Shown here piece after piece: positions 1 to 15,283 of a stretch of DNA of 64,000 nucleotides (the first letter of the stretch is position 1; the number at the start of each line of letters is the position of its first letter). Origin of the DNA: Peromyscus leucopus (Eukaryota; Chordata; Mammalia; Rodentia; Cricetidae); NCBI RefSeq assembly GCF_004664715.2, contig NC_051082.1, positions 2,638,124-2,702,123 of the forward strand. The letters run 5' to 3'. The notes beneath the pieces are model-generated. The model was given only the letters and a program-made list of their open reading frames with translations. It made no database searches and had not been told where the DNA came from. The position numbers and the translations under genes were made by a program.

Positions 1-260
1 CAGTCTCTCGTACGTCTCCTGCCCTGTGGCGAGTTCCGTTGCGGAAGACGGTCAGATAGAACAGCGGACCTGCGCCCGATTCAATCCGAGAACACCTAGA
101 CTCTCCACCGATGCGGTCGCGTACGACAGCTGCCACATAAGACTAGCGACCTCTTAGCCCGGACCTACCAAGCCTCCTGGATATGATCCATGGCCGCCTA
201 TCTACCTATGTTTGCCCGCACCTGCCGATTCCCTGGCTCGCCCTGCCTCCGCTCCTCTGT
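1..260. other. CpG-rich, homopolymer-poor window edge
   Basis: No gene or repeat is recognisable. The segment has many CG dinucleotides and almost no homopolymer longer than three bases, unlike all the sequence that follows. This could be low-quality consensus at a contig or gap edge; a real CpG-rich segment cannot be excluded. Confidence 0.4.
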
Positions 261-765
261 TCCCGCTCCATCATTCTTCTATTTCTTCCTCCTCCTCCAT
301 CCTCAGCCTCCTCCTCCGTTTCTCCTCTCCTCCTCTCCCCTCCCCTCCACCTTCCTCCTCGCGGTCTTCCCGCCGTCCTTCTTCCCCCTCCTACACGCTA
401 TCTGCCCTCTTCGCCTACCTACTCGCCTTTAATGCCCCTGTCGGTCTCCTTCTCACCCCCCTCCCTCTCCTTCCTCAAACTTCCTCCTCCTCCTTTCCTC
501 ATTCTTCCTCCCTCCTCCTCTTCCTCCTCACTCCCTTCTGCCTTGCACTCGCTCCTCCTTCTCCGCTCCCTCCATCCTCCACTTCCTCGTACCCCTCCTT
601 CCTCCTCCTTCTTTCCACTAGCCCTTCACGTGTCTGTCGCCCTGGCTCTCCGTCCCTTCAGGCTCCCTCTCCCCCTCCTCTTCCTCCTCCTTCTCTTCTT
701 CCTTCCACTTTCTTACCTTCCTCTTCCTCTCCCCTCCCACTCTTTCTACTGTGCTCAGTTCCCTC
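261..765. repeat. Long imperfect polypyrimidine (TCC-type) tract
   Basis: About 500 bases are almost only C and T on the plus strand, dominated by imperfect tcc/tcctcc units with scattered interruptions. Open frames across it give only Ser/Pro/Leu-rich translations and are not genes. The tract stops sharply near 765, where ordinary sequence begins. Confidence 0.75.
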
Positions 766-819
766 CGATACTAGACCCTTCCATCTCGGAGGGAAGCTCT
801 TTAAGACTCAGGGTGTTTA

Positions 820-1195
820 CAGTGAAACACTCCATCCTGCAGAGAAGGAAGCAACTCAAAACAGCTCCAGGAAGTCCCTGAAACTGAGCAGATTCACTAG
901 GCCCCTCCCTCCCCAAGAGGATACAAGTGATAAAGACAGCTAAGAGTCACTCTGAGAGACCGAGCTGCCTGGAAGAGACTCAGACCAACTGAGGCACCAG
1001 GAAAAGATGCTCTTGACCCATTGAGCTGCCTGCAGGCTGTGCACTGTGCTCCAGGTTCCCAGCGTTGTGAGCTGTCACCCGGGCTGGGGTGGACTTTGGT
1101 GATGCAGCTGCCTTGGAGTCATTTCTGCTCCTGTCAGTGCCCCTCACCCATACTCCTGTAAGTAACTCCAATAAAAATGATTGGTTCACCAAGTC
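820..1195 (+). repeat. Possible LTR-like or retroposed 3' end
   Basis: The segment ends with AATAAA at 1170-1175, followed by a short T/G-rich stretch. It reminds me of a dispersed rodent repeat 3' end, but I cannot name the family with certainty. No open frame of interest is present. Confidence 0.3.
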
Positions 1196-2315
1196 TGACT
1201 TTAACGGTATCTGAACTTTGGTCCGTTTTTGATTCCCTGTCTGGGGTGTGTGGTCATTTGTTCACAGTTCCTAGGAACAGCGTCAAACAACGGTCTCCTC
1301 AAGCTGTCACGGGGCGGGGGGGGGGGGGGGTTCCTTCCTGGCCCTCTGGTGCCATTGCCGCCTGCTCTCTGGTCTCTACTCCTGGGCACTGGTTCAGCAG
1401 TGGGAGGGGCCCCCCAGAGGAGAGCAGGAGGAGAGCACAAAGTCATGGCTTGTCTTGTTTCTCACAGCGTTTTCTTCCTCACTTACCATCCCCTGGACCT
1501 CTACACAGTGCCTTCACGGGGAAGGGAACCCAAGGCTTGGCGAGGAAGAACAGCCGCCAGAGGCCACCGGGTCTAATCCAACTCCGGGTGTGACTACTTC
1601 CTGGGGAGGAAGGAGGCCAGGAAGGGCAGAGGCACAGAGGCCTTTCACTGTGTCACCCTGGGCCAGTCCTTTGTCCTCTCCGGGCCAGGATTTCACCGGC
1701 TTGTGGCTCCTCCCTCCTGAACCCTGCGGTCAGTCCTCTCTCCGCTAAGCAGTGTTTGCGTGACAGGTGCCCCCTGACTGCTGGTGGCTTTGGTCCAAAG
1801 AGCATCAACTCTTTAATTGCCTTTCTTTTAGGATCTTGGGAAATTGACCTCCTGGGAAGATTTGAAGAATAATTTCATGCTTTCTGCTTCCCTCCCAAGA
1901 TCGCCCTGCTGGGTCAACTGTTTTCTTCTCGGTCACTCCAACACAGCCTCACATCTGGGACTTTTAAAAAGAATACAGTTGCCAGCCTCTCTCCCGGCTC
2001 TGGCTTGAGCTGGCTCTTAACAGACGCCATCAAACATCTGTGACCTCTCTGACCCTCTCTTTTCCTTTCCACCAATATTCCCTACCTTGCTCCCGTATGT
2101 AAGAGGATGCACAGTTACTCGTACTAAACTGTGAGGACTGCTTTCTTAACTCTTAGGGCAAAGCATGAGCCCATCAAACTTACTGTTTATAAGCCTCATT
2201 TGATCCCCTTTATCTCCTTATCATGCCCCTGAAATCTTGCACGACCCACAGTGGACTAAATGATCCTATGGGCTGAATGCCCTCAGGAAAATTCCTTGAC
2301 CTCTCTGAGCCTCCA
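1196..2315. other. Intergenic DNA without recognised gene
   Basis: Downstream flank of Cryba4. A run of 15 G lies at 1316-1330. No splice-bounded exon, conserved protein match or named repeat was recognised in the rest. Confidence 0.5.
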
Positions 2316-2317
2316 TT

Positions 2318-2412
2318 CACTGCATAGTCCAGGCTAGCCTCAAACTCATAGTAATCCTTTTGTCTCAGTCTCTTGAGTGCTGATCCCAACAGGCATGTGC
2401 CGCTATTCTTGG
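2318..2412 (-). repeat. B1 SINE fragment, antisense
   Basis: The plus strand reads as the reverse complement of a diverged B1: 'tccaggctagcctcaaactc' followed by 'cttgagtgctga' and 'caggcatgtgccg'. Confidence 0.6.
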
Positions 2413-2461
2413 TTTATCAAAACTCTTAGGGTAGGAAGATGTAGCATAAATAGAGAAAACA

Positions 2462-2535
2462 GGCGAGATGGGCCTGGGTGGCAAACCACTTGCCTAGCAT
2501 GCCTGGGACTTCAGTCCAATCCCGATAACTTACAC
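2462..2535 (+). repeat. ID-like tRNA-derived SINE fragment
   Basis: Shows a diverged 'cacttgcctagcatgcctggg' region typical of ID elements, followed by an A-rich stretch. Confidence 0.45.
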
Positions 2536-2964
2536 ACAGAAAACAAGCAGAATGTTTTACGACTAAACCCTAGCAAAACCCAAGAGGATGGTGACCTGAG
2601 GGCAACCTGGGTTATGTAATGGCATTCTCAAAAAGGGGGGCACTTGGTGGCTAACTATTTGCCACCAAAGCGTGAGGATGCAAGTTCAGATCTCCAGAAC
2701 CTGTGTAAATGCTGCTTGGGTTTGGTAGCCTGTGAGAAGAGAAGACCGAGTCAAGGCAGCAAAGATTGGCTTTGTCTGGGAGCTCTGGGTTTCACCGAGA
2801 GACCCTCCCCGTAGGGAGCTGAGGAAGCCCTGGGTGAGTGTGGATTGTGGACAAGAACAAATGCCTCAGACTATGGCAGTGTCAAAGCCTTCCCGGGGTC
2901 CGGCTCAGAGGGATGGCAAAGAGCCTTCCTCTGATCTGAGTGTGAATGCTGACAGAGTGTGTGC

Positions 2965-3152
2965 GTGACCATTGACTAAGCTGTGCCCAGAGGACCCAGG
3001 TTCAATTACCAGCATGGACATGGAGGCTCACATCTGTCTCTAACTCTGGTCTCAGAGGATCTGACGCCCTCTATGGGCGCTGCACACAGGTGGTGCACAG
3101 ACCTACATGCCGGCAAAACACCCAGACACATGAAATAAAAAAAAAAAAAAAA
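2965..3152 (+). repeat. B3/B2-family SINE with A-tail
   Basis: Carries 'gaggacccaggttcaattac', 'gatctgacgccctct' and 'ggcaaaacacccagacacatg', ending in an A tail at about 3138-3152. The 5' part is truncated or diverged. Confidence 0.75.
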
Positions 3153-3186
3153 TTAAAGCATGAATCAGTAAAAGAGACAATAGGAA

Positions 3187-3350
3187 CCGCGTGGTGGTGG
3201 TGGCGGTGGCGGTGGCGGTGGCGGTGCACACCTTTAATCCCAGCACTCAGGAGGCAGAGCCAGGCGGATCTCTGTGAGTTCAAGGCCAGTCTGGGCTACA
3301 GAGTGAGTTCCAGGACAGCCAAGGGTACACAGAGAAACCCTGTCTTGAAA

Positions 3351-3352
<2 letters not shown>
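3187..3352 (+). repeat. B1 SINE with internal (GGTGGC)n expansion
   Basis: Typical B1 text ('cctttaatcccagcactcag', 'gaaaccctgtcttgaaaaac'). The normally short 'ggtggtggc' of the B1 5' end is expanded to a six-base repeat at 3191-3225. Confidence 0.85.

Positions 3353-3407
<55 letters not shown>
3353..3407. repeat. (GA)n microsatellite
   Basis: About 54 bases of GA dinucleotides, grown from the tail of the preceding B1. Confidence 0.95.
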
Positions 3408-3410
<3 letters not shown>

Positions 3411-3429
3411 GGGATAGAGAGGGTTCAGC

Positions 3430-3563
3430 ATCTGAGAGGGCTTGCTGTTCTAGCATGTGGAGCAGATTGCCCACACCCAGCCCCTCACAACCACCTGTAA
3501 CCCAGCTCCAAGGGATCCGAAGCCTTCTTCTGCATATATGGCATTCACAAACACAGGTGCATG

Positions 3564-3615
<52 letters not shown>

Positions 3616-3650
3616 GGTGGGGGTGGGGATAAAATAAACCTTAAAACCAG
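3430..3650 (+). repeat. B3-like SINE containing (CA)n
   Basis: Diverged B3 text ('ctcacaaccacctgtaaccc', 'gggatccgaagccttcttctg') runs into a (CA)n tract at 3565-3613 and ends with 'aaaataaacctt'. Confidence 0.65.
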
Positions 3651-3724
3651 ACAAATGACAGAAATTTTATAAAGCTACAAATCGCTTCATCAGGAAGAGG
3701 TGAAATTGAAAAACACAAGTGATA

Positions 3725-3901
3725 CTGAGCCTTTTGTTTTTAATTTTATTTCTTTGAGCTTCGTGAGCTGGCGGGGCATGGGCTGGCTGACAGGGGTGTG
3801 GGGTTCCCAGGAGACATAGGGGTAGCCAGAACCAAGAACAGCCACATCTCCGGCCAGTCACTCAGTCGTTCACGGAGGCCCCCCAGTGCGCCTGCGCCTG
3901 C
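3725..3901 (-). other. Cryba4: Cryba4 3' UTR and polyadenylation signal
   Basis: On the minus strand AATAAA lies at 3750-3745, about 150 bases after the TGA stop at 3904-3902. Cleavage is therefore expected near 3725-3735. The short UTR is usual for crystallins. Confidence 0.75.
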
Positions 3902-9297
<5,396 letters not shown>

Positions 9298-9560
9298 GTT
9301 GGCCTGGTCCTACAGAGAGAAGAACACAGTCACCTTTGACCTGACTCCCGGCCGCATCCCTGACTGAAGCAGGGGCAGAATCCAGATGGGTCTGGGTGTC
9401 CCTAAACTGGGGTAACCCTTCTCCCATCCCCCCCCTCCTGCAAACGGCATCTCCTCAGCCACATCTGGGTGTCATCTCCTCCAGCCCCAGCTCACAGTGG
9501 GGTGGCTGTGGCTATTTGGGTGGAATGAGGTGGATGCATCCCTACTCCCCGACACACACC

Positions 9561-9561
<1 letters not shown>

Positions 9562-9597
<36 letters not shown>
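9562..9597. repeat. (CA)n microsatellite
   Basis: About 36 bases of CA repeat in Cryba4 intron 1; a 12-base G run follows at 9656-9667. Confidence 0.95.
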
Positions 9598-9600
<3 letters not shown>

Positions 9601-9814
9601 ATGCTAGCCCAAGGCATGGCTCTCATAGTGGACACATAGGCCACGGAACAGTGGCGGGGGGGGGGGGATTTGCATTTAAATAAGTCATAGGCAGCAACAG
9701 TCTGGACATTCGGAGACTACCTGGGTTATGGTGGCATTCAGGGTGACCAGTGACATCCCCGAAAGGATGCCACCAGAGAGCTCAGCTCCACTCCTGCCTC
9801 CCACCCAGACTTAC

Positions 9815-9841
9815 CAAGAAGGGCCCAGAGCACATGTCAGA
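9815..9841 (-). other. Cryba4: Cryba4 non-coding exon 1
   Basis: A good donor (CTTG|GTAAGT on the minus strand) ends the exon at 9815, and a TATA box lies about 30 bases upstream of the proposed start. The start position is inferred from the TATA distance. Confidence 0.65.
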
Positions 9842-9865
9842 ACCAGGACCAGACCAGGTCAGGCT

Positions 9866-9871
9866 CTTATA
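9866..9871 (-). promoter_or_regulatory. Cryba4: Cryba4 TATA box
   Basis: Minus strand TATAAG, placed correctly for a transcription start near 9841 and for exon 1 ending at 9815. Confidence 0.7.
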
Positions 9872-9907
9872 GGCAGGCAAGGGGCAGGGGCCCCGGGGAC
9901 AAACACA

Positions 9908-9916
9908 GACTCAGCA
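9908..9916 (-). promoter_or_regulatory. Cryba4: MARE half-site-like motif upstream of Cryba4
   Basis: Minus strand TGCTGAGTC matches the left nine bases of the Maf response element TGCTGAGTCAGCA; the right half is degraded. It lies about 37 bases upstream of the TATA box. Large Maf proteins are known activators of crystallin genes; binding here is inferred. Confidence 0.4.
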
Positions 9917-10188
9917 AGCCAGTGGTGGAAACAAAAGCCAGTCCTGGCCGAGGCCCAGGGTGGACGTGTCAGCAGCTCTGGCTTTCGTGGGGAGGGGACA
10001 GTGGCCCGCCCCAGGGACAGCCCTAAAGAAGATGAGAGGTGGACAGTCCACCTCCAGCGATTCCGCGGGACTCCTGACTAGGACCAGGGAAACACTAGAC
10101 CTGGGGTCCAGCATCACCTTGACAGTGTGCGACCTTCTGTCTGTCTGCATGACAGGACAGACATAAGCCAGATCTCAGGGCTGCCATG

Positions 10189-10486
10189 CCTACCCTCCTC
10201 CACTCCTCCACACCTACCCTCCTCCACTCCTACCCTCCTCCACTCCTCCACACCTACCCTCCTCCACTCCTCCACACCTACCCTCCTCCACTCCTCCACA
10301 CCTACCTCCTCCACTCCTCCACACTACCCTCCTCCACTCCTCCACACCTACCCTCCTCCACTCCTACCCTCCTCCACTCCTCCACACCTACCCTCCTCCA
10401 CTCCTCCACACCTACCCTCCTCCACTCCTCCACACCTACCCTCCTCCACTCCTCCACACCTACCCTCCTCCACTCCTCCACACACC
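10189..10486. repeat. 24-bp minisatellite (CCTCCACTCCTCCACACCTA type)
   Basis: About twelve tandem units with basic unit 24 bases, some shortened to about 15 by internal loss of 'ctccacacc'. Pyrimidine-rich on the plus strand. It sits about 330 bases upstream of the Cryba4 TATA box. Open frames of both strands through it translate to repeated LLHSSTPT-type peptides and are not genes. Confidence 0.95.
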
Positions 10487-11158
10487 CCTGCCTCCGCTAG
10501 CTGGGCGTCAGGCTCTGGTTTGAGGCCACTCATTTAAAGGGTGGAGGCAATTCTACAGTGGCTTGGAAGGAGGGGCATTCTAAACCTCAGGGGCACGGGA
10601 CAAGGGCTTTGGTTAGCAAATGCACAGGAGACAGAGCACAAGTCTTCGGAGGGGGAGGTAAGAACGTTGGTCAGGGCCAGAGCCGGTGTGGTCGGCAAGA
10701 CCTGTGGAAGAGTCTGTGGCCGCGCACGCAGAAGCAAGGGGCTGCGGCTTGCAAACATACGTCACGAAGCAAAGTGTGGCGGACAAACACCCAAGGCATG
10801 GAACCCCCCGAAACCCTGACTCTGAGGCAGCCTGAGAAGGACCTGTCACAGGAGCAGGTAGCAAGGCAGGAACCACTTGTGGTAAAACTCGCCCCCGCGG
10901 CTGAGTGAGATGACCCGGATAAAGAGCGAGTCTCCTGATGGCCAGGAAACAGCAACACCTCTTCCTTCCTGCAAGAGCAAAAGAGCTGTCTGTCACCCAT
11001 GCGGGACTTGGCGAAGGGTGGATGGGATGCGGCCTCCACAGGCAACAGCCTGGTCTGCATCCCACACCTGTGAGCTGAGTACCTTCGAACAGGTTCCTAA
11101 TGCCTCTGAGCCTCGATTATGTCGTGGGTTAAATTGGAAATAAAAAGACAAAGTGGGG

Positions 11159-11322
11159 CGGGCGGTGGTGGCGCACGCCCTTAATCCCAACACTCGGGAG
11201 GCAGAACCAGGCGGATCTCTGTGAGTTCGAAGCCAGCCTGGTCTACAGAGTGAGTTCCAGGACAGCCAAGGCTACACAGAGAAACCCTGTCTCAAAAAAC
11301 AAAAGCAAACAAACAAACAAAC
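11159..11322 (+). repeat. B1 SINE with 17-bp target duplication
   Basis: Near-consensus B1 with (CAAA)n tail. The direct repeat aaaaagacaaagtgggg occurs at 11142-11158 and 11323-11339. Confidence 0.96.
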
Positions 11323-11339
11323 AAAAAGACAAAGTGGGG

Positions 11340-11477
11340 GCTGATGGCTGACGAGATGTCTCAGAGGGGTACCTACCACCAAGCCTGATGACCTGACTTC
11401 AATGCTCAGGTCCCCGTGGTGGACGGAAGGAACTGATTCCTTCAAGTTGTCCTCTGACCTCCATGTGAGCATGCAAG

Positions 11478-11519
<42 letters not shown>

Positions 11520-11522
11520 ACA

Positions 11523-11572
<50 letters not shown>
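11340..11572 (+). repeat. B3/B2-like SINE with long (CA)n
   Basis: Body text 'accaccaagcctgatgacct' and 'aagttgtcctctgacctcca' ends in a (CA)n tract of about 90 bases at 11480-11572, interrupted by two short 'cca' breaks. Confidence 0.8.
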
Positions 11573-11574
<2 letters not shown>

Positions 11575-11767
11575 ATTTTTAAGACTTTAATGTTAATGGT
11601 TAGCCTGAAAGCGCAGGATACGGGAGCTGTCTGGGTCTTGGCTACTTTCGCCATCCTTGTTAACAGAAGAAGTGCTTATCATTATGAATGACGGTTCCCC
11701 CAAAGCAGGAACTGAGAGCATCTAAGAGTCTGGACTCAGGAGGTTAGAAGGACCGGAGTCCACAGCC

Positions 11768-11878
11768 CTGTGTGGTGATGCACACCTGTAATCCCAGCAC
11801 TTGGGATGTGGAGGCAGGAAAGCCAGCCTCAGCTACATAGAGAGCTTGGAGTCAGCCTGGGCTACATGAGACCCTGTC

Positions 11879-11921
<43 letters not shown>

Positions 11922-12117
11922 TATACAGTACTCTGTCTGCATGTGTCCCTGCAGGCCAGAAGAGGGCACCAGATCTCATTGTTGATGTTTATGAGCCACC
12001 ATGTGGTTGCTGGGAATTGAACTCAGGACCCCTGGAAGAACAGCCAGTGCTCTTAACCTCTGAGCCATCTCTCCAGCCCCAAGACCCTGTCTTAAAATAA
12101 AATAAAAAGAAATAAAG
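11768..12117 (+). repeat. B1-like SINE interrupted by a B2
   Basis: The 5' part (11768-11880) reads 'cacacctgtaatcccagcac' to 'agaccctgtctt'. The 3' tail resumes at 12082 with the same twelve bases and an A-rich tail. The repeated agaccctgtctt (11869-11880 and 12082-12093) is the target duplication of the inserted B2. Confidence 0.85.
11881..12081 (-). repeat. B2 SINE, antisense, with (CAT)n tail
   Basis: Reverse-complement B2 from 'tatacagtactctgtctgca' to 'ccatctctccagcccc'. On its own strand the tail is (CAT)n (plus strand (ATG)n at 11880-11922) in place of poly(A). It is inserted in the B1-like SINE described around it. Confidence 0.9.
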
Positions 12118-12925
12118 AATAACGTGAGTGCCAGTTCCACATGGCAGATGGGAAAGAGGGCTGGAAGGGGACAAAGGAGCCACCAACTTGTCTGTAAATG
12201 GTTCATCTGAAGGCAGACTGGCAAGAGTCACAAAGTGCTCAGAGAAGAGCTACCCAGCAAGGGAGGCTGCTCCCATCTCCCAGAACCTTTGGCAAGCTGC
12301 CCATGGCCAGGATGGTAGGGGGACAAAACTACCCCAGATGCCTGCCCTTGAAACCCAGACCTGTGGGTGGCCCCCACCACAAGCATCTTGGCCTGACTCC
12401 CAGAGGCTGCCCCATCCTGTGATTCCCAGCTTGCCCTTCAAGGACTTGGCCCAGGATGAAAGGCAGAGAGGAGGCTGGCAGGGAGAAGGCTCATGGGTAG
12501 AAGGGCAGGGCCAGCGCTGGCTCCAGGCCAGAGTGACCACAAGACAGAGGTAGGCTCCATGGGGGTCCTGGACGTCCCAAGGGAAAAGGGTTTCTCAGAA
12601 GACGGATGCACCCCGCTGGGGGTGAAGACATGCCACAGTCGTCCACTTTGAGTTCACACTGTGGACAAGGTTGAAACCTGTTCTGTGTGGGTTTCAGTTT
12701 CTCTGTTGGGGGCAATGGTGGACCATCTGCCTTACACCTGTTGGGGTTCACTGGTCTACCAGGCTGCATGGCTGCCCTGCCTTCTCCTTTGCCTGGGGCT
12801 CCCTCTGTCTCTCCCTTCTGCCGTCCCCCGCCTCCCTTTCTGTCTGTCCCTCTCCACCCTTCGGTCTGTGTCCTCACCTTGAATGTCCATCACCCTGTCT
12901 CTCCACCCTCTTCAGTGAACACTGG

Positions 12926-12926
<1 letters not shown>

Positions 12927-12977
<51 letters not shown>
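12927..12977. repeat. (CA)n microsatellite
   Basis: About 51 bases of CA repeat, upstream of Crybb1. Confidence 0.95.
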
Positions 12978-12978
<1 letters not shown>

Positions 12979-13789
12979 TTTATCCTGACATTGTCGGGAG
13001 CCTGTGAGGGCCCAGGATGTGCATTAAGCGCCGGACCTTTGCCCAGCCAGGTGCAGTGAGATATGAGATTGCTCAGAGACTCCATGTTCCTGACCCTGGG
13101 CAGCACCCCCGAGGCCAGTCCCTGGGGGTTGATGAGCAGTTAGGTTGAAGGACCCAGGCCTTGAATGTCAAATTCTAGAGCCTGAGACCCAGCCCCACCT
13201 ACCACCACACTAGAAACGGGATGTCAGGCAGACCTCAGTCAGGGCCAAGGTCAGCTGGCCTGAGACAGAGCATGCAGGCCAAAGTCTGCCTGCCTCCCCT
13301 GGCCAGTACCGGCCTCTGTACCCAACCTTCCACATCTGAGAAGTGGGTACAGTGAGAGCAGGTGTGCCTCAGAGCCGATCACAAACCCAGAGGCTGCAAA
13401 CACACAGAAGTGCTCAGGAATGGGCCGTGGATTGAGAGCCCTTCTGTCTTTACGCAACCACGTCCACGCTCAGTTCTGTGTGGCGCCCCGCAGGGAGACA
13501 TGTCACCTGTACCTTCAGACTGAGACCCCTAGAGGGAGAGACTTCCGAAGCCACCACGCTGCGTCTGGTGCCTGAGGCAGGATTCTAATTCAGGCCATCC
13601 TCCCTGGTGCCCCTTCCCTACCCTAGGCTGGGAGCCAGCGGGGCCCTGGGCCTGTGTCCAGCCAGGGCAATGGACGCTGTGGTCAGAACAGGGCTGGGGC
13701 CAGGGTTTCTCTGTGTTCCTGCCCCACAATGGAAAGTGCTAGCCTGTGCGGTGCTGGGGCAGAGCCGGCCCTGGACCCTGGCCAGGCCC

Positions 13790-13802
13790 TGCTGAGCCAG
13801 CT
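13790..13802 (+). promoter_or_regulatory. Crybb1: MARE-like motif in Crybb1 promoter
   Basis: tgctgagccagct matches 11 of 13 positions of the Maf response element TGCTGAGTCAGCA and is nearly palindromic. It starts 56 bases upstream of the TATA box. Maf regulation of betaB1 promoters is established in vertebrates; its use here is inferred. Confidence 0.5.
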
Positions 13803-13845
13803 GCCTCTTTGTGCTGCACACTATAGGCCCGGGTGTCTGCCAGGT

Positions 13846-13852
13846 TATAAAA
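13846..13852 (+). promoter_or_regulatory. Crybb1: Crybb1 TATA box
   Basis: TATAAAA, about 30 bases upstream of the expected transcription start near 13877 and followed by exon 1 with a good donor. Confidence 0.8.
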
Positions 13853-13876
13853 TGGGGGGTCGGCCCTGAGGCGCCC

Positions 13877-13903
13877 ACAGCACCCGCCTGTCCTCCAACA
13901 CAG
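13877..13903 (+). other. Crybb1: Crybb1 non-coding exon 1
   Basis: Ends at the donor ACAG|GTAAGAG (GT at 13904). The start is inferred from the TATA box. No ATG is present in it. Confidence 0.7.
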
Positions 13904-14026
13904 GTAAGAGGGGACCGCCACCCTGCCGGGGAACTGGGGGAAATGTGGAAATAAAGAGAGGGAGGGTGAAAACAGAAAGAGAGAGAGGGTGGTGAAGAAC
14001 TGGGAGGAAGCAAAAACCAGAGCTGT

Positions 14027-14140
14027 TGCTCACACACGCTTGTCTAGCCAGCACTGAGGAGGCTGAGGCAGGAGGATTGCTGAGAATTGGAGACTAGCCT
14101 GGGCTACAGAGAGGGATCCTATCTCAAAACAACAAAACAG
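14027..14140 (+). repeat. Diverged B1-like SINE
   Basis: Reads 'agcactgaggaggctgaggc', 'gactagcctgggctacagag' and an A-rich tail. Confidence 0.65.
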
Positions 14141-14730
14141 GAAGACCGGGGGTGGGGGGTAGGGGGGAGGCAGAAAGGCAAGCAGTGGTAGAAGTATTTG
14201 GGCCAGAGGAGAGAGGGTGGTGGGGGAGAATGAACACATGCTGGGAAAGAAGCCCAGCCCCTGGGGAGTGTTTTCCAGGGACAAGGTTGAGGGTGGCTGA
14301 AACCCCCAGATGTGGCCCAGATGTGTGGGCAGAGCAACCAGTCTTCCTGCGGAAGGCTGGGAGGTGTGTGCTCGCCCTAGTTAGAGGAAGGATGTCCGGA
14401 CCCCAGCTGGACCCAAGGAGCTTGCTCTGGGCAGCCCCAGGGTTCCAGGGGTTAGTAAATTATCAGCAGACTCTTGGGTGCATTTGCACAGGGAGATAGT
14501 GCCATCAGCAAAGACCCATGCCAAGAAGGCTGTGTCTCTTGAGGGACCCGTGGAGCCGACCAGAGTCCCCTCCACCCAACGCCCACAAGGCACAGTTCTG
14601 GTGTAGAGCGTCGGAAGCAGGCTGCGCTCTCCTCTTGCACCTCCCAAACCCAAGTGCCAGGCTAGTATTTGCACGCCCACATCTGCCCTCAGAGGATGCC
14701 AGGGGCGGATGGATGGCTGGGAGAGGTTCA

Positions 14731-14732
<2 letters not shown>

Positions 14733-14768
<36 letters not shown>

Positions 14769-14778
14769 ACACACACAC
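14733..14778. repeat. (CA)n microsatellite
   Basis: About 46 bases of CA repeat with one 'ata' interruption. Confidence 0.95.
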
Positions 14779-15283
14779 TTGCACTTGCTCTCTGAGCAGA
14801 TATTGCCTGGGCAGCTCCCATGCCCCTGGCACAGAGACAAGTGCTAAGGGAGCGGTGCCGGACAGGAGTGTTTACAAGGTTGCATTTAGTAACCCAGGTG
14901 CCGGTCCATCTGCCGGCTGAGGTGGGAGCTGACTGCAGTGTGGGCTGCTGGACACCTTTACTCCAGCTAGATTCTAGAGGGGGATCGTGACTCCCGGCTA
15001 GCCCACAGTTAAGGTCAGGGTGTGAGGCACTCATTATCGTATTTGGTGGAGCACTCCCGAGGGTGACTGTCACTCATCTGGCGAGGCAGAGGCATGCTGC
15101 AAACACAGGTGACGGCTGACAAGCACGGTGGACGGACACCGCTCAGGGGAGGGACAGCGTCACCGCCTCTGTTTCCCAGGCAGAGTCGACGTCTGTGAAG
15201 GAGCATGAGAAGCATAAGGGTGGGGGCGGCTCGGGATGGCCACCCCCAAATCACCCAGCCCAAAGGTTCCTTTTTCTTTGCAG

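Larger units (their letters stand above)
9917..13789. other. Shared spacer between Cryba4 and Crybb1
   Basis: About 4 kb between the two divergent crystallin promoters. It contains the 24-bp minisatellite at 10189-10486, a B1 at 11159-11322, a B3-like SINE with (CA)n (11340-11572), a nested B1/B2 pair (11768-12117) and (CA)n at 12927-12977. The stretches 10500-11140, 12120-12925 and 13000-13780 show no recognised repeat or gene and could hold lens regulatory DNA. Confidence 0.6.
13904..15283 (+). other. Crybb1: Crybb1 intron 1
   Basis: Contains a diverged B1-like SINE (about 14027-14140) and a (CA)n tract at 14733-14778. No other gene recognised. Confidence 0.8.

Noticed and set aside
183..943. 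Three overlapping plus-strand open frames up to 243 codons
   Set aside because: They arise from the pyrimidine tract, which cannot form stop codons easily; the peptides are Ser/Pro/Leu low-complexity.
3090..3500. Possible CRISPR-like or regular spaced repeats near 3.2-3.6 kb
   Set aside because: The periodicity is plain GGTGGC, GA and CA microsatellite sequence attached to SINEs.
10127..10537. Plus-strand open frame with repeated LLHSSTPT peptides
   Set aside because: Product of the 24-bp minisatellite, whose unit length is a multiple of three and so keeps all frames open.
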